Shown: in pieces, positions 1-9,123 of the stretch
How positions within the stretch are numbered: the first letter of the stretch is position 1
How the letters are laid out: every line of letters starts with the position of its first letter
Assembly (NCBI RefSeq): GCF_018861905.1
Contig: NZ_JAHLDU010000011.1
Coordinates: 62,001 to 126,000, forward strand
From: Clostridium sp. DSM 17811
Lineage (GTDB): Bacteria; Bacillota; Clostridia; Clostridiales; Clostridiaceae
Direction: 5' to 3'
DNA: 64,000 nucleotides
Program-made: the position numbers and the translations under genes
Notes under the pieces: model-generated
What the model was told of the DNA's origin: nothing
Database searches by the model: none
Seen by the model: only the letters and a program-made list of their open reading frames with translations

Positions 1-1065
1 TTTGAAACAACTAAAACTTTACGTAAGTTACTAAATGAGGCTGAAATTCGTATACTTAATTTACCACTAGAAACAGGGCTAGTTGCAGAAATAACAGGAG
101 ATAGGGAAGGACCAATTATTGCCATTCGAGGAGATATTGATGCATTGCCTATTAACGAAGAAACAGATTTAGAATATAAATCACAAGTTAGTGGTAAAAT
201 GCATGCTTGTGGTCATGATTTTCATGCAAGTGTTATTTTAGGTGCAGCTTATTTATTAAAGCAGCAAGAATCAACACTAGAAGGAACAGTAAGGATAATA
301 TTTCAGCCAGCTGAGGAGTTAGGACACGGCGCGGAAGACGTATTAGCATGTGGAGCATTATCTAATGTGGCTGCTATTTTTGGACTGCATAGCGCACCAG
401 AGTTAGAAGTAGGAAGCTTTGGAGCGAATGTGGGAGCTATGACTGCAGCTGTTGATCGTTTTGAAATTGAAATTGATGGTATTGGTACTCATGCGTCATC
501 TCCAGAAAAGGGAATTGATCCAATTATTGTTGCAGCTCATATAATTACAGCGCTTCAGACAATTGTTAGTCGAAGCGTTAGCACCTTTGATCAAGTACTT
601 ATTAGTGTTACTCATATTGAAAGTGGTAATACATGGAATGTAATCCCAAATAAGGCTTATATTGAGGGGACAGTGAGAACTGTTAATGCTAAGATGCGTG
701 AGTTTGTTCCAAGCAAAATGAGACAAATAATTAAAGGTATGGCTGACTCATTTGGAGCAACTGCTGAGCTTAAATGGTATAGTGGACCACCAGCAACAAA
801 TAACGCGAAAGATTGGACAGAGGTTGCATTAGAAGTTGCGCAGATGCAAGGGTATGTTGTTAAAAAATTGCCGGATACACTAATTGGTGAAGATTTTGCT
901 TTTTATCAGGAGAAAATACCCGGTGCATTTGTAAATATTGGTACAGGTGTGTCATATTCACTTCATCATCCTAAATTTAAGGTAGATGATGCTGCACTTT
1001 TGCCAGCTGCCAATTATTTTTCGGAACTTGCTAAGCGCGCTTTGGTAATACTTAAAGAAAAATAA
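1..1065 (+). CDS. M20-family amidohydrolase (N-acyl amino acid / hippurate hydrolase type), 5' end missing
   Basis: The reading frame is open from base 1, so the gene begins upstream of the window; about 354 residues are present. The family is made of cytoplasmic di-metal hydrolases that release an amino acid from an N-acyl derivative. Visible metal-ligand and fold motifs are RGDIDALP, HACGHDFHAS, QPAEELGHGA, GLHSAPELEVG, GEDFAFYQ and, near the end, LHHPKFKVDD. HACGHD and the GEDFA region are the usual metal-binding segments of the M20D (AmhX/HipO/YtnL-like) branch. The substrate cannot be read from sequence. Its convergent neighbours are a cystine-type transporter and a trans-sulfuration enzyme, and in some Firmicutes a homologue deacylates N-acetylcysteine, so a sulfur amino acid substrate is possible but is inference. 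Confidence 0.88.
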   Translation, partial: FETTKTLRKLLNEAEIRILNLPLETGLVAEITGDREGPIIAIRGDIDALPINEETDLEYKSQVSGKMHACGHDFHASVILGAAYLLKQQESTLEGTVRIIFQPAEELGHGAEDVLACGALSNVAAIFGLHSAPELEVGSFGANVGAMTAAVDRFEIEIDGIGTHASSPEKGIDPIIVAAHIITALQTIVSRSVSTFDQVLISVTHIESGNTWNVIPNKAYIEGTVRTVNAKMREFVPSKMRQIIKGMADSFGATAELKWYSGPPATNNAKDWTEVALEVAQMQGYVVKKLPDTLIGEDFAFYQEKIPGAFVNIGTGVSYSLHHPKFKVDDAALLPAANYFSELAKRALVILKEK

Positions 1066-1080
1066 ATATATGAACTAAAA

Positions 1081-1111
1081 AACACATTCCTAGGAAATAT
1101 AGGAATGTGTT
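1081..1111. terminator. Bidirectional intrinsic terminator
   Basis: A 12-bp perfect stem (1081-1092 with 1100-1111, loop 1093-1099) is flanked by A-rich sequence on the left and a T tract on the right. It lies between the convergent amidohydrolase and PLP lyase genes and can stop transcription from both sides. Confidence 0.85.
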
Positions 1112-1125
1112 TTTTGTTTATATAA

Positions 1126-2274
1126 TTATAATTCTAATGCTGTTTTTAAATCTTTTACTATATCAGAAACATTCTCAACACCTACTGATAATCTTACTAA
1201 ATGATCGGTTATTCCAATTTCTTGTCTAATTTCATATGGAACTGCTGCATGTGTCATAGTGGCAGGATGGCAAATTAATGATTCTACTCCTCCTAAACTT
1301 TCTCCAAAAGTTATTAACTGAAGACTTTCTAAGAATTTTTTATAATCATAATCTTTTTTTAGAACAAAGGAAATGATACCGCCATATCCAGTTGCTTGCT
1401 TTTCTTGTATTTTATGTCCTGGGTGATCCTCAAAACCTGGATAATATACTTTTTCTACTTCTTTTCTATCTCTTAAGAATTCAGATACAATTTTTGCGTT
1501 TGAGTTGTGTCTGTCCATCCTTAAAGCTAAAGTTTTAATACCTCTTATTAATAAGAAGGAATCAAAGGGAGATAGAACACCACCTGTTGAATTTTGTATG
1601 AATCCAATTCTTTCTGCAAGGTCTTTATTATTTACGACAACAAGTCCTGCAATTAAATCACTGTGACCACTTAGATATTTTGTAGCACTATGAATAACTA
1701 TATCAGCACCGAGGGTAAGTGGCATTTGTAGATATGGAGTCATAAATGTATTATCTACAATTAAGAGTAAGTTATTTTTTTTAGCAATTTTTGCAACTGC
1801 AGCAATATCTGTAATACCCATTAATGGATTTGTTGGTGTTTCTATAAAAATAGCTTTTACACTATCATCAATTTTATTTTCTAATAACGTTATATCAGAT
1901 GAATCAAATGCAGTATAATGTATACCAAAATTATTAAAATATTTGTCTATAACTCTAAAGGTTCCACCATATATATTATTTGATATTAGAATTCTATCTC
2001 CTGTTTTAAATAACGATAATGTAGCAGTTGTAGCTGCCATACCTGAAGCAAATGCGAAACCTGCATAACCTACTTCAAGATCTGTAATGAGTTTTTCAAG
2101 AGCTTCGCGTGTAGGGTTTCCTGATCTTGAATACTCATAAGCATTATCAGCATCAAATTTACCTTTTTTGAACGTAGATGTTTGATAAATGGGAACATTT
2201 ACTGCTCCGGTATGAGCATCACCATCGACTCCGCCATGTATTAATAATGATTCGAATTTCATATTTTTTTTCAT
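1126..2274 (-). CDS. Cys/Met-metabolism PLP enzyme, cystathionine beta/gamma-lyase type
   Basis: A 382-residue fold-type I PLP enzyme of the trans-sulfuration family, full length. Lys199 in SATKYLSGHSD is the expected Schiff-base lysine and Asp174 in VDNTF pairs with the pyridine nitrogen; YSRSGNPTR near residues 48-56 is the usual phosphate-binding segment from the neighbouring subunit. GGAGG lies about 6 bases upstream of the ATG, supporting this start. It is the last gene of a leftward unit behind a cystine-type ABC transporter, so a role in splitting cystine, cystathionine or homocysteine (MccB/MetC-like) is likely. Lyase and gamma-synthase cannot be told apart from motifs alone. Unlike two other family members in this window it has no S-box of its own. 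Confidence 0.85.
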   Translation of the reverse strand: MKKNMKFESLLIHGGVDGDAHTGAVNVPIYQTSTFKKGKFDADNAYEYSRSGNPTREALEKLITDLEVGYAGFAFASGMAATTATLSLFKTGDRILISNNIYGGTFRVIDKYFNNFGIHYTAFDSSDITLLENKIDDSVKAIFIETPTNPLMGITDIAAVAKIAKKNNLLLIVDNTFMTPYLQMPLTLGADIVIHSATKYLSGHSDLIAGLVVVNNKDLAERIGFIQNSTGGVLSPFDSFLLIRGIKTLALRMDRHNSNAKIVSEFLRDRKEVEKVYYPGFEDHPGHKIQEKQATGYGGIISFVLKKDYDYKKFLESLQLITFGESLGGVESLICHPATMTHAAVPYEIRQEIGITDHLVRLSVGVENVSDIVKDLKTALEL

Positions 2275-2310
2275 ATCTTTCCTCCTCGAATAATTTTTTA
2301 TATATAATAA

Positions 2311-3054
2311 CTAATTAAAATCTAAACTTAAAAATTGTTTTATTCGTGCGTTATTTGTGTTACTTAATAATTCCTCTGGAGTTCCCTTATCAAGGATAAT
2401 TCCGTTATCCATAAATATTATATTGTCACCTACATCTCTTGCAAAGTTCATATTATGAGTAACGACTACCATAGTCATACCTTCAAGAGACAATTCCTTC
2501 ATAACTTTAAGCACCTCGGCTGCAAGCTCAGGATCTAGTGCAGAAGTTGGTTCGTCAAATAACAACACTGATGGCTCGATGGCCATAGCGCGGGCTATGG
2601 CAACTCTTTGCTGTTGTCCTCCAGAAAGTTCATGAGGGTAACTGTTAGCTTTATCTAAAAGTCCAACTTTCTCTAATAGATTAAGTGCTTTATCATGAGC
2701 GGTCTTCTTAGATTGCTTAAGGACTGTAGTAAGTCCCTCCATAATATTTGCAACTACAGTCATATGAGGAAACAAATGAAATCCTTGAAATACCATTCCT
2801 GTATTTCGTCTTAGTGTTAGCATTTCTTTATCAGTTGGTTCTTTATTTCCACCAAAAACCAATTCAATATCTCCAATGCTTATGGTTCCAATGTTCGGTA
2901 TTTCCAATAAATTTATACATCTAAGAAGTGTGGTTTTACCTGAACCTGAAGGGCCTATTACAATTGTTGTTTCACCCTTTTTTATTTTTAAATCTATACC
3001 TTTTAATATTTCATTATCTCCGAAACTTTTGTGTAAATCTTTTATATTAATCAT
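2311..3054 (-). CDS. tcyC: Polar amino acid (probable cystine) ABC transporter ATP-binding protein
   Basis: A 247-residue ATPase of the GlnQ/HisP/TcyC class. It has Walker A GPSGSGKTT near residues 34-42, the signature LSGGQQQR, Walker B VLLFDEPTSALDPE and the switch His in VVTHNM. The start ATG follows GGAGG. It sits between the permease and the PLP lyase genes with short gaps, consistent with one leftward operon. Cystine specificity is inferred from the binding protein encoded two genes upstream and from the adjacent sulfur enzyme; the ATPase itself is not diagnostic. Confidence 0.85.
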   Translation of the reverse strand: MINIKDLHKSFGDNEILKGIDLKIKKGETTIVIGPSGSGKTTLLRCINLLEIPNIGTISIGDIELVFGGNKEPTDKEMLTLRRNTGMVFQGFHLFPHMTVVANIMEGLTTVLKQSKKTAHDKALNLLEKVGLLDKANSYPHELSGGQQQRVAIARAMAIEPSVLLFDEPTSALDPELAAEVLKVMKELSLEGMTMVVVTHNMNFARDVGDNIIFMDNGIILDKGTPEELLSNTNNARIKQFLSLDFN

Positions 3055-3067
3055 GAAATACCTCCAA

Positions 3068-3751
3068 TTACCTAGCTACATATCTTTCAAGTTTTTTCTC
3101 TATTCTTTGCTGAATTATAGTTAATATTGTACAAAACATCAGATAAATAAAAGCTACTTCACAATACAACACAAGCGGCTCATATGTTGTTGCTGTTATT
3201 TGTTGTGCAACTTGGAACATTTCAGTCAAAGTAATAGCCGCTGCAAGTGATGTATCTTTAATAAGACTTATAAAGGAGTTTGACAGTGGCGGTACAGATA
3301 CTCTAGCTGCCTGTGGCAAAATTATACGAAGGAGTGATTGAGTATGAGTCATACCAATTGAACTTGCGGCCTCCCATTGACCCTTAGGTATAGATAAAAT
3401 AGCCGCTCTAATCACTTCTGAATTATAAGCACCAACGTTTAATGTAAAACCTATAATTGCTGCAGGGAGTGCTCCGATTGTTATACCTGCTGTTGGCAAT
3501 CCGAAGAATAATATAAATAACTGTACAAGAAGTGGCGTACCTCTTATTATCCAAACATAAAAACTTGATATTAGGTTTAGTAATTTATATTTTGATATAC
3601 GAGCAAGAGCCGTTACCATAGCTAAAATTGAACCAAGCAAGAAGGAAATCACAGCTACTGGAATTGTAAACTTCACACCTGCTATTAATAAAGGAAAGAA
3701 AGAATCTTTAACTATGCCGAGTATTCTTAGTGTATCTACGTCTAAATTCAT
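3068..3751 (-). CDS. tcyB: Polar amino acid (probable cystine) ABC transporter permease
   Basis: A 227-residue integral membrane protein of the HisM/HisQ class with about five hydrophobic segments. It shows the family motif RGTPLLVQ (near 70-77) and the cytoplasmic EAA loop (EAASSIGMTHTQSLLRIILPQA region, about 133-154) that docks on the ATPase. A GGGTGA ribosome-binding site precedes the ATG. The gene ends 13 bases before the ATPase start, so the two are probably co-translated. It forms the membrane channel of the cystine-type importer encoded here. Confidence 0.86.
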   Translation of the reverse strand: MNLDVDTLRILGIVKDSFFPLLIAGVKFTIPVAVISFLLGSILAMVTALARISKYKLLNLISSFYVWIIRGTPLLVQLFILFFGLPTAGITIGALPAAIIGFTLNVGAYNSEVIRAAILSIPKGQWEAASSIGMTHTQSLLRIILPQAARVSVPPLSNSFISLIKDTSLAAAITLTEMFQVAQQITATTYEPLVLYCEVAFIYLMFCTILTIIQQRIEKKLERYVAR

Positions 3752-3763
3752 TTTATCACCCTT

Positions 3764-4561
3764 TTATTTTGATACATCGCTGCCAAAATATTTATTTGAA
3801 ATTTTTGAGTAAGTGCCATCTGATTTCATGTCAGATAATGCTTTATTAACTGCGGTTACTAATTCTTTATTTCCTTTATTGAACATAAATCCACTTGGTT
3901 GTGCGTTTCCTTTTTGATCAACAATCTTTATAGCAAGGTTTGGTTTTTGTTTTTTTAGATCAAGGTAAGATAAACTGTCATTAACTGTGGCATCTACTCT
4001 TTTAGAAACTAAAAGGTCAATTGATTGGTTAAAGCCATCAACTGCTTGGAGCACCGCACCATTAGCTTTTGCAATTTTGCCTAAGTCACTAGTTAATGAT
4101 TGAGCAGATTTCTTACCTTTTAAATCAGCAAATTTTTTGATAGTATTATCAGAACTATTTACTATTAGAACAGCTTTCGAAACTATATACGAGGTTGAAA
4201 AATCGTATTTTAGTTTTCTATCTGAATTGATTCCAACTTCATTCGCTATCATGTCAAATCTCTTTGCACCCAGCCCAGCAAGCATACCGTCCCACTTTGT
4301 TTCTACAAATTCGGGTTTAACTCCAAGACGTTTAGATACTTCAGTTGCAATATCAACATCAAATCCAGTTAATTTTCCTGATTTGTCATGGAAAGTATAA
4401 GGTGCATAAGTACCCTCAGTACCGATTTGTATTTTACCTTCACTCTTTATTGTTTCTAACAAATTTTTTGATGTTGTAGTTTTACTGGTACTGGTACCAC
4501 ATCCTACAAGACCTACTGATGCTACTAATAAAGTGGTAATTAATATAGATAATTTTTTCAT
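3764..4561 (-). CDS. tcyA: Cystine-type ABC transporter substrate-binding lipoprotein
   Basis: Solute-binding protein of the SBP_bac_3 family, 265 residues from the preferred start. An upstream in-frame ATG at 4621 would add 20 residues, but only the ATG at 4559-4561 is preceded by a GGGGGG ribosome-binding site and gives a proper lipoprotein signal (MKKLSILITTLLVASVGLVGC). The lipid-modified Cys follows LVG. The mature part contains IGTEGTYAPYTF, the GFDVDIATEV segment and KWDGMLAGLGAKRFD, which resemble cystine-binding proteins such as TcyA/FliY more than glutamine or histidine binders. It leads a leftward unit with permease, ATPase and a trans-sulfuration enzyme and has a strong promoter with an operator-like dyad. 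Confidence 0.8.
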   Translation of the reverse strand: MKKLSILITTLLVASVGLVGCGTSTSKTTTSKNLLETIKSEGKIQIGTEGTYAPYTFHDKSGKLTGFDVDIATEVSKRLGVKPEFVETKWDGMLAGLGAKRFDMIANEVGINSDRKLKYDFSTSYIVSKAVLIVNSSDNTIKKFADLKGKKSAQSLTSDLGKIAKANGAVLQAVDGFNQSIDLLVSKRVDATVNDSLSYLDLKKQKPNLAIKIVDQKGNAQPSGFMFNKGNKELVTAVNKALSDMKSDGTYSKISNKYFGSDVSK

Positions 4562-4580
4562 TTGTTTCCCCCCTTGAAGT

Positions 4581-4604
4581 AATCCTACTGTTTTAGTAAG
4601 GTAT
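4581..4604 (-). promoter_or_regulatory. Operator-like dyad in the tcyA leader, Rrf2-type
   Basis: Read on the minus strand, this is ATACC, then TTACT-aaaac-AGTA, then GGATT: an imperfect palindrome with arms CCT(T)ACT and AGTAGG. It starts 7 bases downstream of the -10 box. Its layout resembles sites bound by Rrf2-family regulators (IscR type 1 and CymR), and the AATCCTA half (plus strand) recurs at other sulfur-gene promoters in this window. The binding protein is inferred, not shown. Confidence 0.5.
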
Positions 4605-4611
4605 TGTATTA

Positions 4612-4641
4612 ATAATACCATAATTAATCCGTTGTTGTCAA
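4612..4641 (-). promoter_or_regulatory. Promoter of the tcyABC unit
   Basis: On the minus strand TTGACA (4636-4641) and TATTAT (4612-4617) are separated by 18 bases, a good sigma-A type promoter about 50 bases upstream of the tcyA start. Confidence 0.65.
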
Positions 4642-4680
4642 TATACGTTCGAAATTAAAAAGTGGCTTAAAAAACAACTA

Positions 4681-4713
4681 AAATAAAGGGTGGCTAATGG
4701 CCATCCTTTATTT
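4681..4713 (-). terminator. Terminator downstream of gdhA
   Basis: A 14-bp stem with one G-T pair (4681-4694 with 4700-4713) lies after the gdhA stop, followed on the minus strand by a T-rich run. It insulates gdhA from the tcy promoter. Confidence 0.75.
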
Positions 4714-4760
4714 TAGTTCATTCGGTGAAACTATTTTTTCAAAAAAACTAATAGCAAATA

Positions 4761-6110
<1,350 letters not shown>

Positions 6111-6204
6111 TCAAATATAATAAATAAATAAATATAAGTTGAATTTTAAAATTAATAGTTATCAATATATACAATTTTATAAAAATTGCATTTATCTATT
6201 ATAT

Positions 6205-6233
6205 ATTCTACCATTTATAGAACGATTTTTCAA
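6205..6233 (-). promoter_or_regulatory. Promoter of gdhA
   Basis: On the minus strand TTGAAA (6228-6233) and TAGAAT (6205-6210) are 17 bases apart, about 107 bases upstream of the GTG start. Confidence 0.6.
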
Positions 6234-6660
6234 CTTTTTAAAAGCCAGTTTTGATAACAATGATCAGTGGTAAGAACTTGTGGTGATATGCTACACCATA
6301 ACAAATTAGTCGAGAGTGATTTTTATTAAATAAATTTTGCAAATAAACTGAAACCTATTAATCTAACATAACTAACAATGTTGTTATATTTTATTTGAAA
6401 ACTTGGGTTTTATATGTTAAATAAACCATAAATCCATATTGAAGTTTATGTACAAGTGGAATATATGAGTATTACAAAAGGGATTATATATAAAATGAAT
6501 TAAATTTAATGATAACATGCAATAATTTAGTTTTTAAAATTAAATTAAATATATAAATGTTAATGATTACATTCGAATTTATATGTTGCTTTTGCGTTAA
6601 TGCACCTAGAATTGGCAGGTTATTCGTTAAAGAAATAGAATTAACAGAATATTAAAATAC
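6234..6660. other. Long AT-rich divergent spacer between gdhA and amt
   Basis: About 430 bases without a coding frame. I see only short dyads (TGGTG at 6281-6285 with CACCA at 6293-6297, and AACAATGTTGTT near 6374-6385), too weak to name. It may hold regulatory sites for either gene. Confidence 0.5.
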
Positions 6661-6689
6661 TTGACTTATGTTTCAAAAGTTAGTAAAAT
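6661..6689 (+). promoter_or_regulatory. Promoter of the first amt-PII cassette
   Basis: TTGACT (6661-6666) and TAAAAT (6684-6689) are exactly 17 bases apart. The third cassette has the same two hexamers and spacing at 11304-11332. Confidence 0.7.
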
Positions 6690-6706
6690 GATTTCTAATG
6701 GTAAGC

Positions 6707-6738
6707 AAAAATTCATTGTGACTACAATACGAATTTTT
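6707..6738 (+). promoter_or_regulatory. Conserved leader hairpin upstream of the first amt
   Basis: The outer arm AAAAATTC (6707-6714) pairs with GAATTTTT (6731-6738), and the inner arm ATTGT (6715-6719) pairs with ACAAT (6724-6728) around loop GACT, with a two-base bulge. It lies between the -10 box and the ribosome-binding site. The third amt leader has the same hairpin with a T-A to C-G change on both sides of the inner stem, which argues that the RNA fold matters. It could be an attenuator or a protein-binding element. Confidence 0.55.
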
Positions 6739-6778
6739 AAAAGCTAGGAATAATAATATTTAATTAGGGGGAATTTTT

Positions 6779-8014
6779 ATGAACGCAATAAATACGACAG
6801 ATACGTCATTTATGATTTTTGCAACGGTATTAGTAATGTTAATGACACCTGGACTTGCTTTATTTTATGGTGGAATGGTGAGAAGAAAAAATGTACTTAG
6901 TACTACAGTACACAGTTATACAGCAATGGTAATTGTATCGCTTCAATGGGTTTTAATTGGTTATACTTTATGTTTTGGAAAAGATTTTGCTGGTTTTGTT
7001 GGTAATTTTCAGTTTCTTGGATTGCATGGTGTAGGCTTTCTTCCAAATGCAGACTATGCAACTACGATACCACAATCAGTATTTATGTTATTTCAGTTAA
7101 TGTTTGCAATAATTACACCTGCTTTAATTTCAGGAGCAATTGCTGAGAGAATGAAATTTCTTGCATTTGCAGTGTTCATTTTAGTATGGACAACATTAGT
7201 TTATGATCCAATTGCACATTGGGTATGGGGTGCAGGTGGATGGCTTAGAAATTTGGGAGCACTAGATTTTGCAGGTGGAAATGTAGTTCATATAAGTTCA
7301 GGTATATCTGCACTTGTTGTAGCACTTGTAATAGGAAAGAGAAAAAAATTAAAATCAATTACTCCACACAATCTTCCGATGACACTTCTTGGAGCAGGGA
7401 TTTTGTGGTTTGGATGGTTTGGATTTAATGCAGGAAGTGCACTCGCTGTAAATGGTGTAGCACTTAATGCATTTATTACAACTAATACATCTGCTGCGGC
7501 ATCTGCACTAGCTTGGTGTACATGTGAGTTAATTATTAGAAAGAAAGTTACATCGCTTGGGCTTGCAAGTGGTATAGTTGTAGGATTAGTTGCTATAACA
7601 CCTGGTGCAGGTTTTGTAAGTCCGATGTCTTCCATATTGATAGGTGGAATAGGCGGCATAATATGTTACTTTAGCGTAACTGTAGTTAAACAAAAATTTG
7701 GATATGATGATGCATTAGATGCTTTTGGTTGTCATGGGATTGGAGGGATTTGGGGAGGCATAGCTACTGGCATTTTTGCTTCAAAGGCTATAAATTCTGC
7801 TGGTGCAAATGGTTTAATTCATGGCAATATTAAATTGCTAGGAATTCAACTAATAGCAATTGTAGCAACAATTGCATACTCAGCAATAATGACCTTTATT
7901 ATATTGAAGGTACTTGGTAAATTTATGAGCTTAAGAGTAACAGCAGATGAAGAAAGCGATGGATTAGATATTTCTCAACATGGTGAGGAAGCTTATGGTG
8001 GTATAGATATTTAA
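6779..8014 (+). CDS. amt: Ammonium transporter (Amt/Mep/Rh), copy 1
   Basis: A 411-residue polytopic membrane protein with 11 expected transmembrane helices and no signal extension. It contains GLALFYGGMVRRKN, YDPIAHWVWG with the conserved Asp143, the first pore histidine at H171 (DFAGGNVVHIS) and the second in DAFGCHGIGGIWGG. It conducts ammonium into the cell under nitrogen limitation. GGGGG lies just upstream of the ATG. A PII gene follows after 19 bases, the classic amtB-glnK pairing in which PII plugs the channel from the cytoplasmic side. About three quarters of residues appear shared with copy 3. Confidence 0.94.
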   Translation: MNAINTTDTSFMIFATVLVMLMTPGLALFYGGMVRRKNVLSTTVHSYTAMVIVSLQWVLIGYTLCFGKDFAGFVGNFQFLGLHGVGFLPNADYATTIPQSVFMLFQLMFAIITPALISGAIAERMKFLAFAVFILVWTTLVYDPIAHWVWGAGGWLRNLGALDFAGGNVVHISSGISALVVALVIGKRKKLKSITPHNLPMTLLGAGILWFGWFGFNAGSALAVNGVALNAFITTNTSAAASALAWCTCELIIRKKVTSLGLASGIVVGLVAITPGAGFVSPMSSILIGGIGGIICYFSVTVVKQKFGYDDALDAFGCHGIGGIWGGIATGIFASKAINSAGANGLIHGNIKLLGIQLIAIVATIAYSAIMTFIILKVLGKFMSLRVTADEESDGLDISQHGEEAYGGIDI

Positions 8015-8033
8015 TAAAAAAGGGGGTACTATT

Positions 8034-8396
8034 ATGGAAGAAAAATTTTCAAAAATAGATATTATTACATCTTCAAGTAAATTTGAAGAATTAAAAGAAG
8101 CTCTAAATGCGATTGGTGTAAGTGGTATGACTGTATCTAACGTTTTAGGATGTGGAATTCAAAAGGGCCACAAAGAATTTTATCGAGGACTCGCTTTAGA
8201 TATTAATCTTTTACCGAAATTGAAGGTAGAAATAATAGTGTGCGATATTCCAGTAGAATTGGTTGTGGAAACAGCACAAAAGGTACTACACACGGGGAAA
8301 ATGGGGGATGGAAAAATATTTGTTTATGATGTGAAAAACATTATAAGAATAAGTAATGGTGCTGAAGGGCGAGATGCTCTACGATATAACAAATGA
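8034..8396 (+). CDS. glnK: PII nitrogen regulatory protein, copy 1
   Basis: A 120-residue trimeric PII signalling protein. The T-loop region reads GCGIQKGHKEFYRGLALD and the B-loop TGKMGDGKIFVYDV. Aligned by eye with enteric GlnB/GlnK, the uridylylated Tyr51 (RGAEY) is replaced by Leu (RGLAL), while Tyr46 is kept, so control by uridylylation at that site is not possible. Arg101 is kept but Arg103 is Ser. It most likely senses ATP/ADP and 2-oxoglutarate directly and regulates the adjacent Amt. The same features occur in the other two copies here. Confidence 0.92.
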   Translation: MEEKFSKIDIITSSSKFEELKEALNAIGVSGMTVSNVLGCGIQKGHKEFYRGLALDINLLPKLKVEIIVCDIPVELVVETAQKVLHTGKMGDGKIFVYDVKNIIRISNGAEGRDALRYNK

Positions 8397-8432
8397 TAAT
8401 ATTAAAAAGTAATATATCGATTTAATTATATA

Positions 8433-8488
8433 AAAAACAAAAGTGCTTTCTACGATTTAATTAAATCGTAGAAAGCACTTTTGTTTTT
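8433..8488 (+). terminator. Intrinsic terminator built from a 56-bp perfect palindrome
   Basis: Bases 8433-8460 are the exact reverse complement of 8461-8488, beginning with an A run and ending with TTTTT. It follows the first PII gene after 36 bases and should form a very stable hairpin. Confidence 0.85.
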
Positions 8489-8681
8489 AAGCAAAGGCAT
8501 ATTGTTGTCATAATGGATACTTGTTGTTATAGGTAATAAAAATTTCAAAAAAATATTTGATGAATTTATACTAGCTTAAAATCATTTTGAATATACTTAT
8601 TTGAAAAAAGCCTATATTTAATACGTTTAATTCAAACTAATACAGAATAAAATAAAAAAATGATTAATATTAAAAGATATA

Positions 8682-8710
8682 TTGCAATTAACTGAAAATG
8701 GTGATATTAT
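8682..8710 (+). promoter_or_regulatory. Promoter of the second amt cassette
   Basis: TTGCAA (8682-8687) and TATTAT (8705-8710) are 17 bases apart. It is unlike the shared TTGACT promoter of cassettes 1 and 3, and no related leader hairpin is seen before the next gene. The rest of 8489-8831 is AT-rich with nothing I can name. Confidence 0.5.
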
Positions 8711-8831
8711 AAATATTATATTATTTGCTATATAAATGGTAATAATAATCATAACTTACTAAAGAAGTAAAAACAAAGAGGAGGTTATATAAAACTAATT
8801 AATAATAACAAGAATCTAGGGGAGGAATTGT

Positions 8832-9092
8832 ATGAAAAAAAAATATTCTATTATTACATTAATGGTTTTAAATACTTTAATATTACTTTCAGGAGTCCTG
8901 TTTATTGCATACAGTATTTATTTTAAGATAACTTTCAAAATTATTAATACTAATATCCCAGGTGCAATTGTTGGACTAACAGTTTTATATTTTTCATCAC
9001 GCTATTATAAAATGATTTTAAAACTAAAGACTGAAATTAATGAGAAGGGAACCACTTTTTCTTGGTCAAATTTTAAACGAATAAAAAAATGA
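8832..9092 (+). CDS. Small two-helix membrane protein, unknown function
   Basis: An 86-residue protein whose first 65 residues hold two hydrophobic stretches (about 8-30 and 40-57), followed by a basic, lysine-rich tail (RYYKMILKLKTEIN and NFKRIKK). A good GGGGAGG site precedes the ATG. It lies 31 bases before the second ammonium transporter and shares its promoter, so it is probably co-expressed. I do not recognise a family. A role as a small Amt-associated subunit is only suggested by position. Confidence 0.6.
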   Translation: MKKKYSIITLMVLNTLILLSGVLFIAYSIYFKITFKIINTNIPGAIVGLTVLYFSSRYYKMILKLKTEINEKGTTFSWSNFKRIKK

Positions 9093-9123
9093 TAAACAAG
9101 AATGAAGATAGGGGGGATATTAA

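Noticed and set aside
6691-6778. ANTAR-type antiterminator target in the amt leader
   Set aside because: The loops (GACT, AACT) do not fit the two-hexaloop pattern with A1 and G4, so the element is left unnamed.
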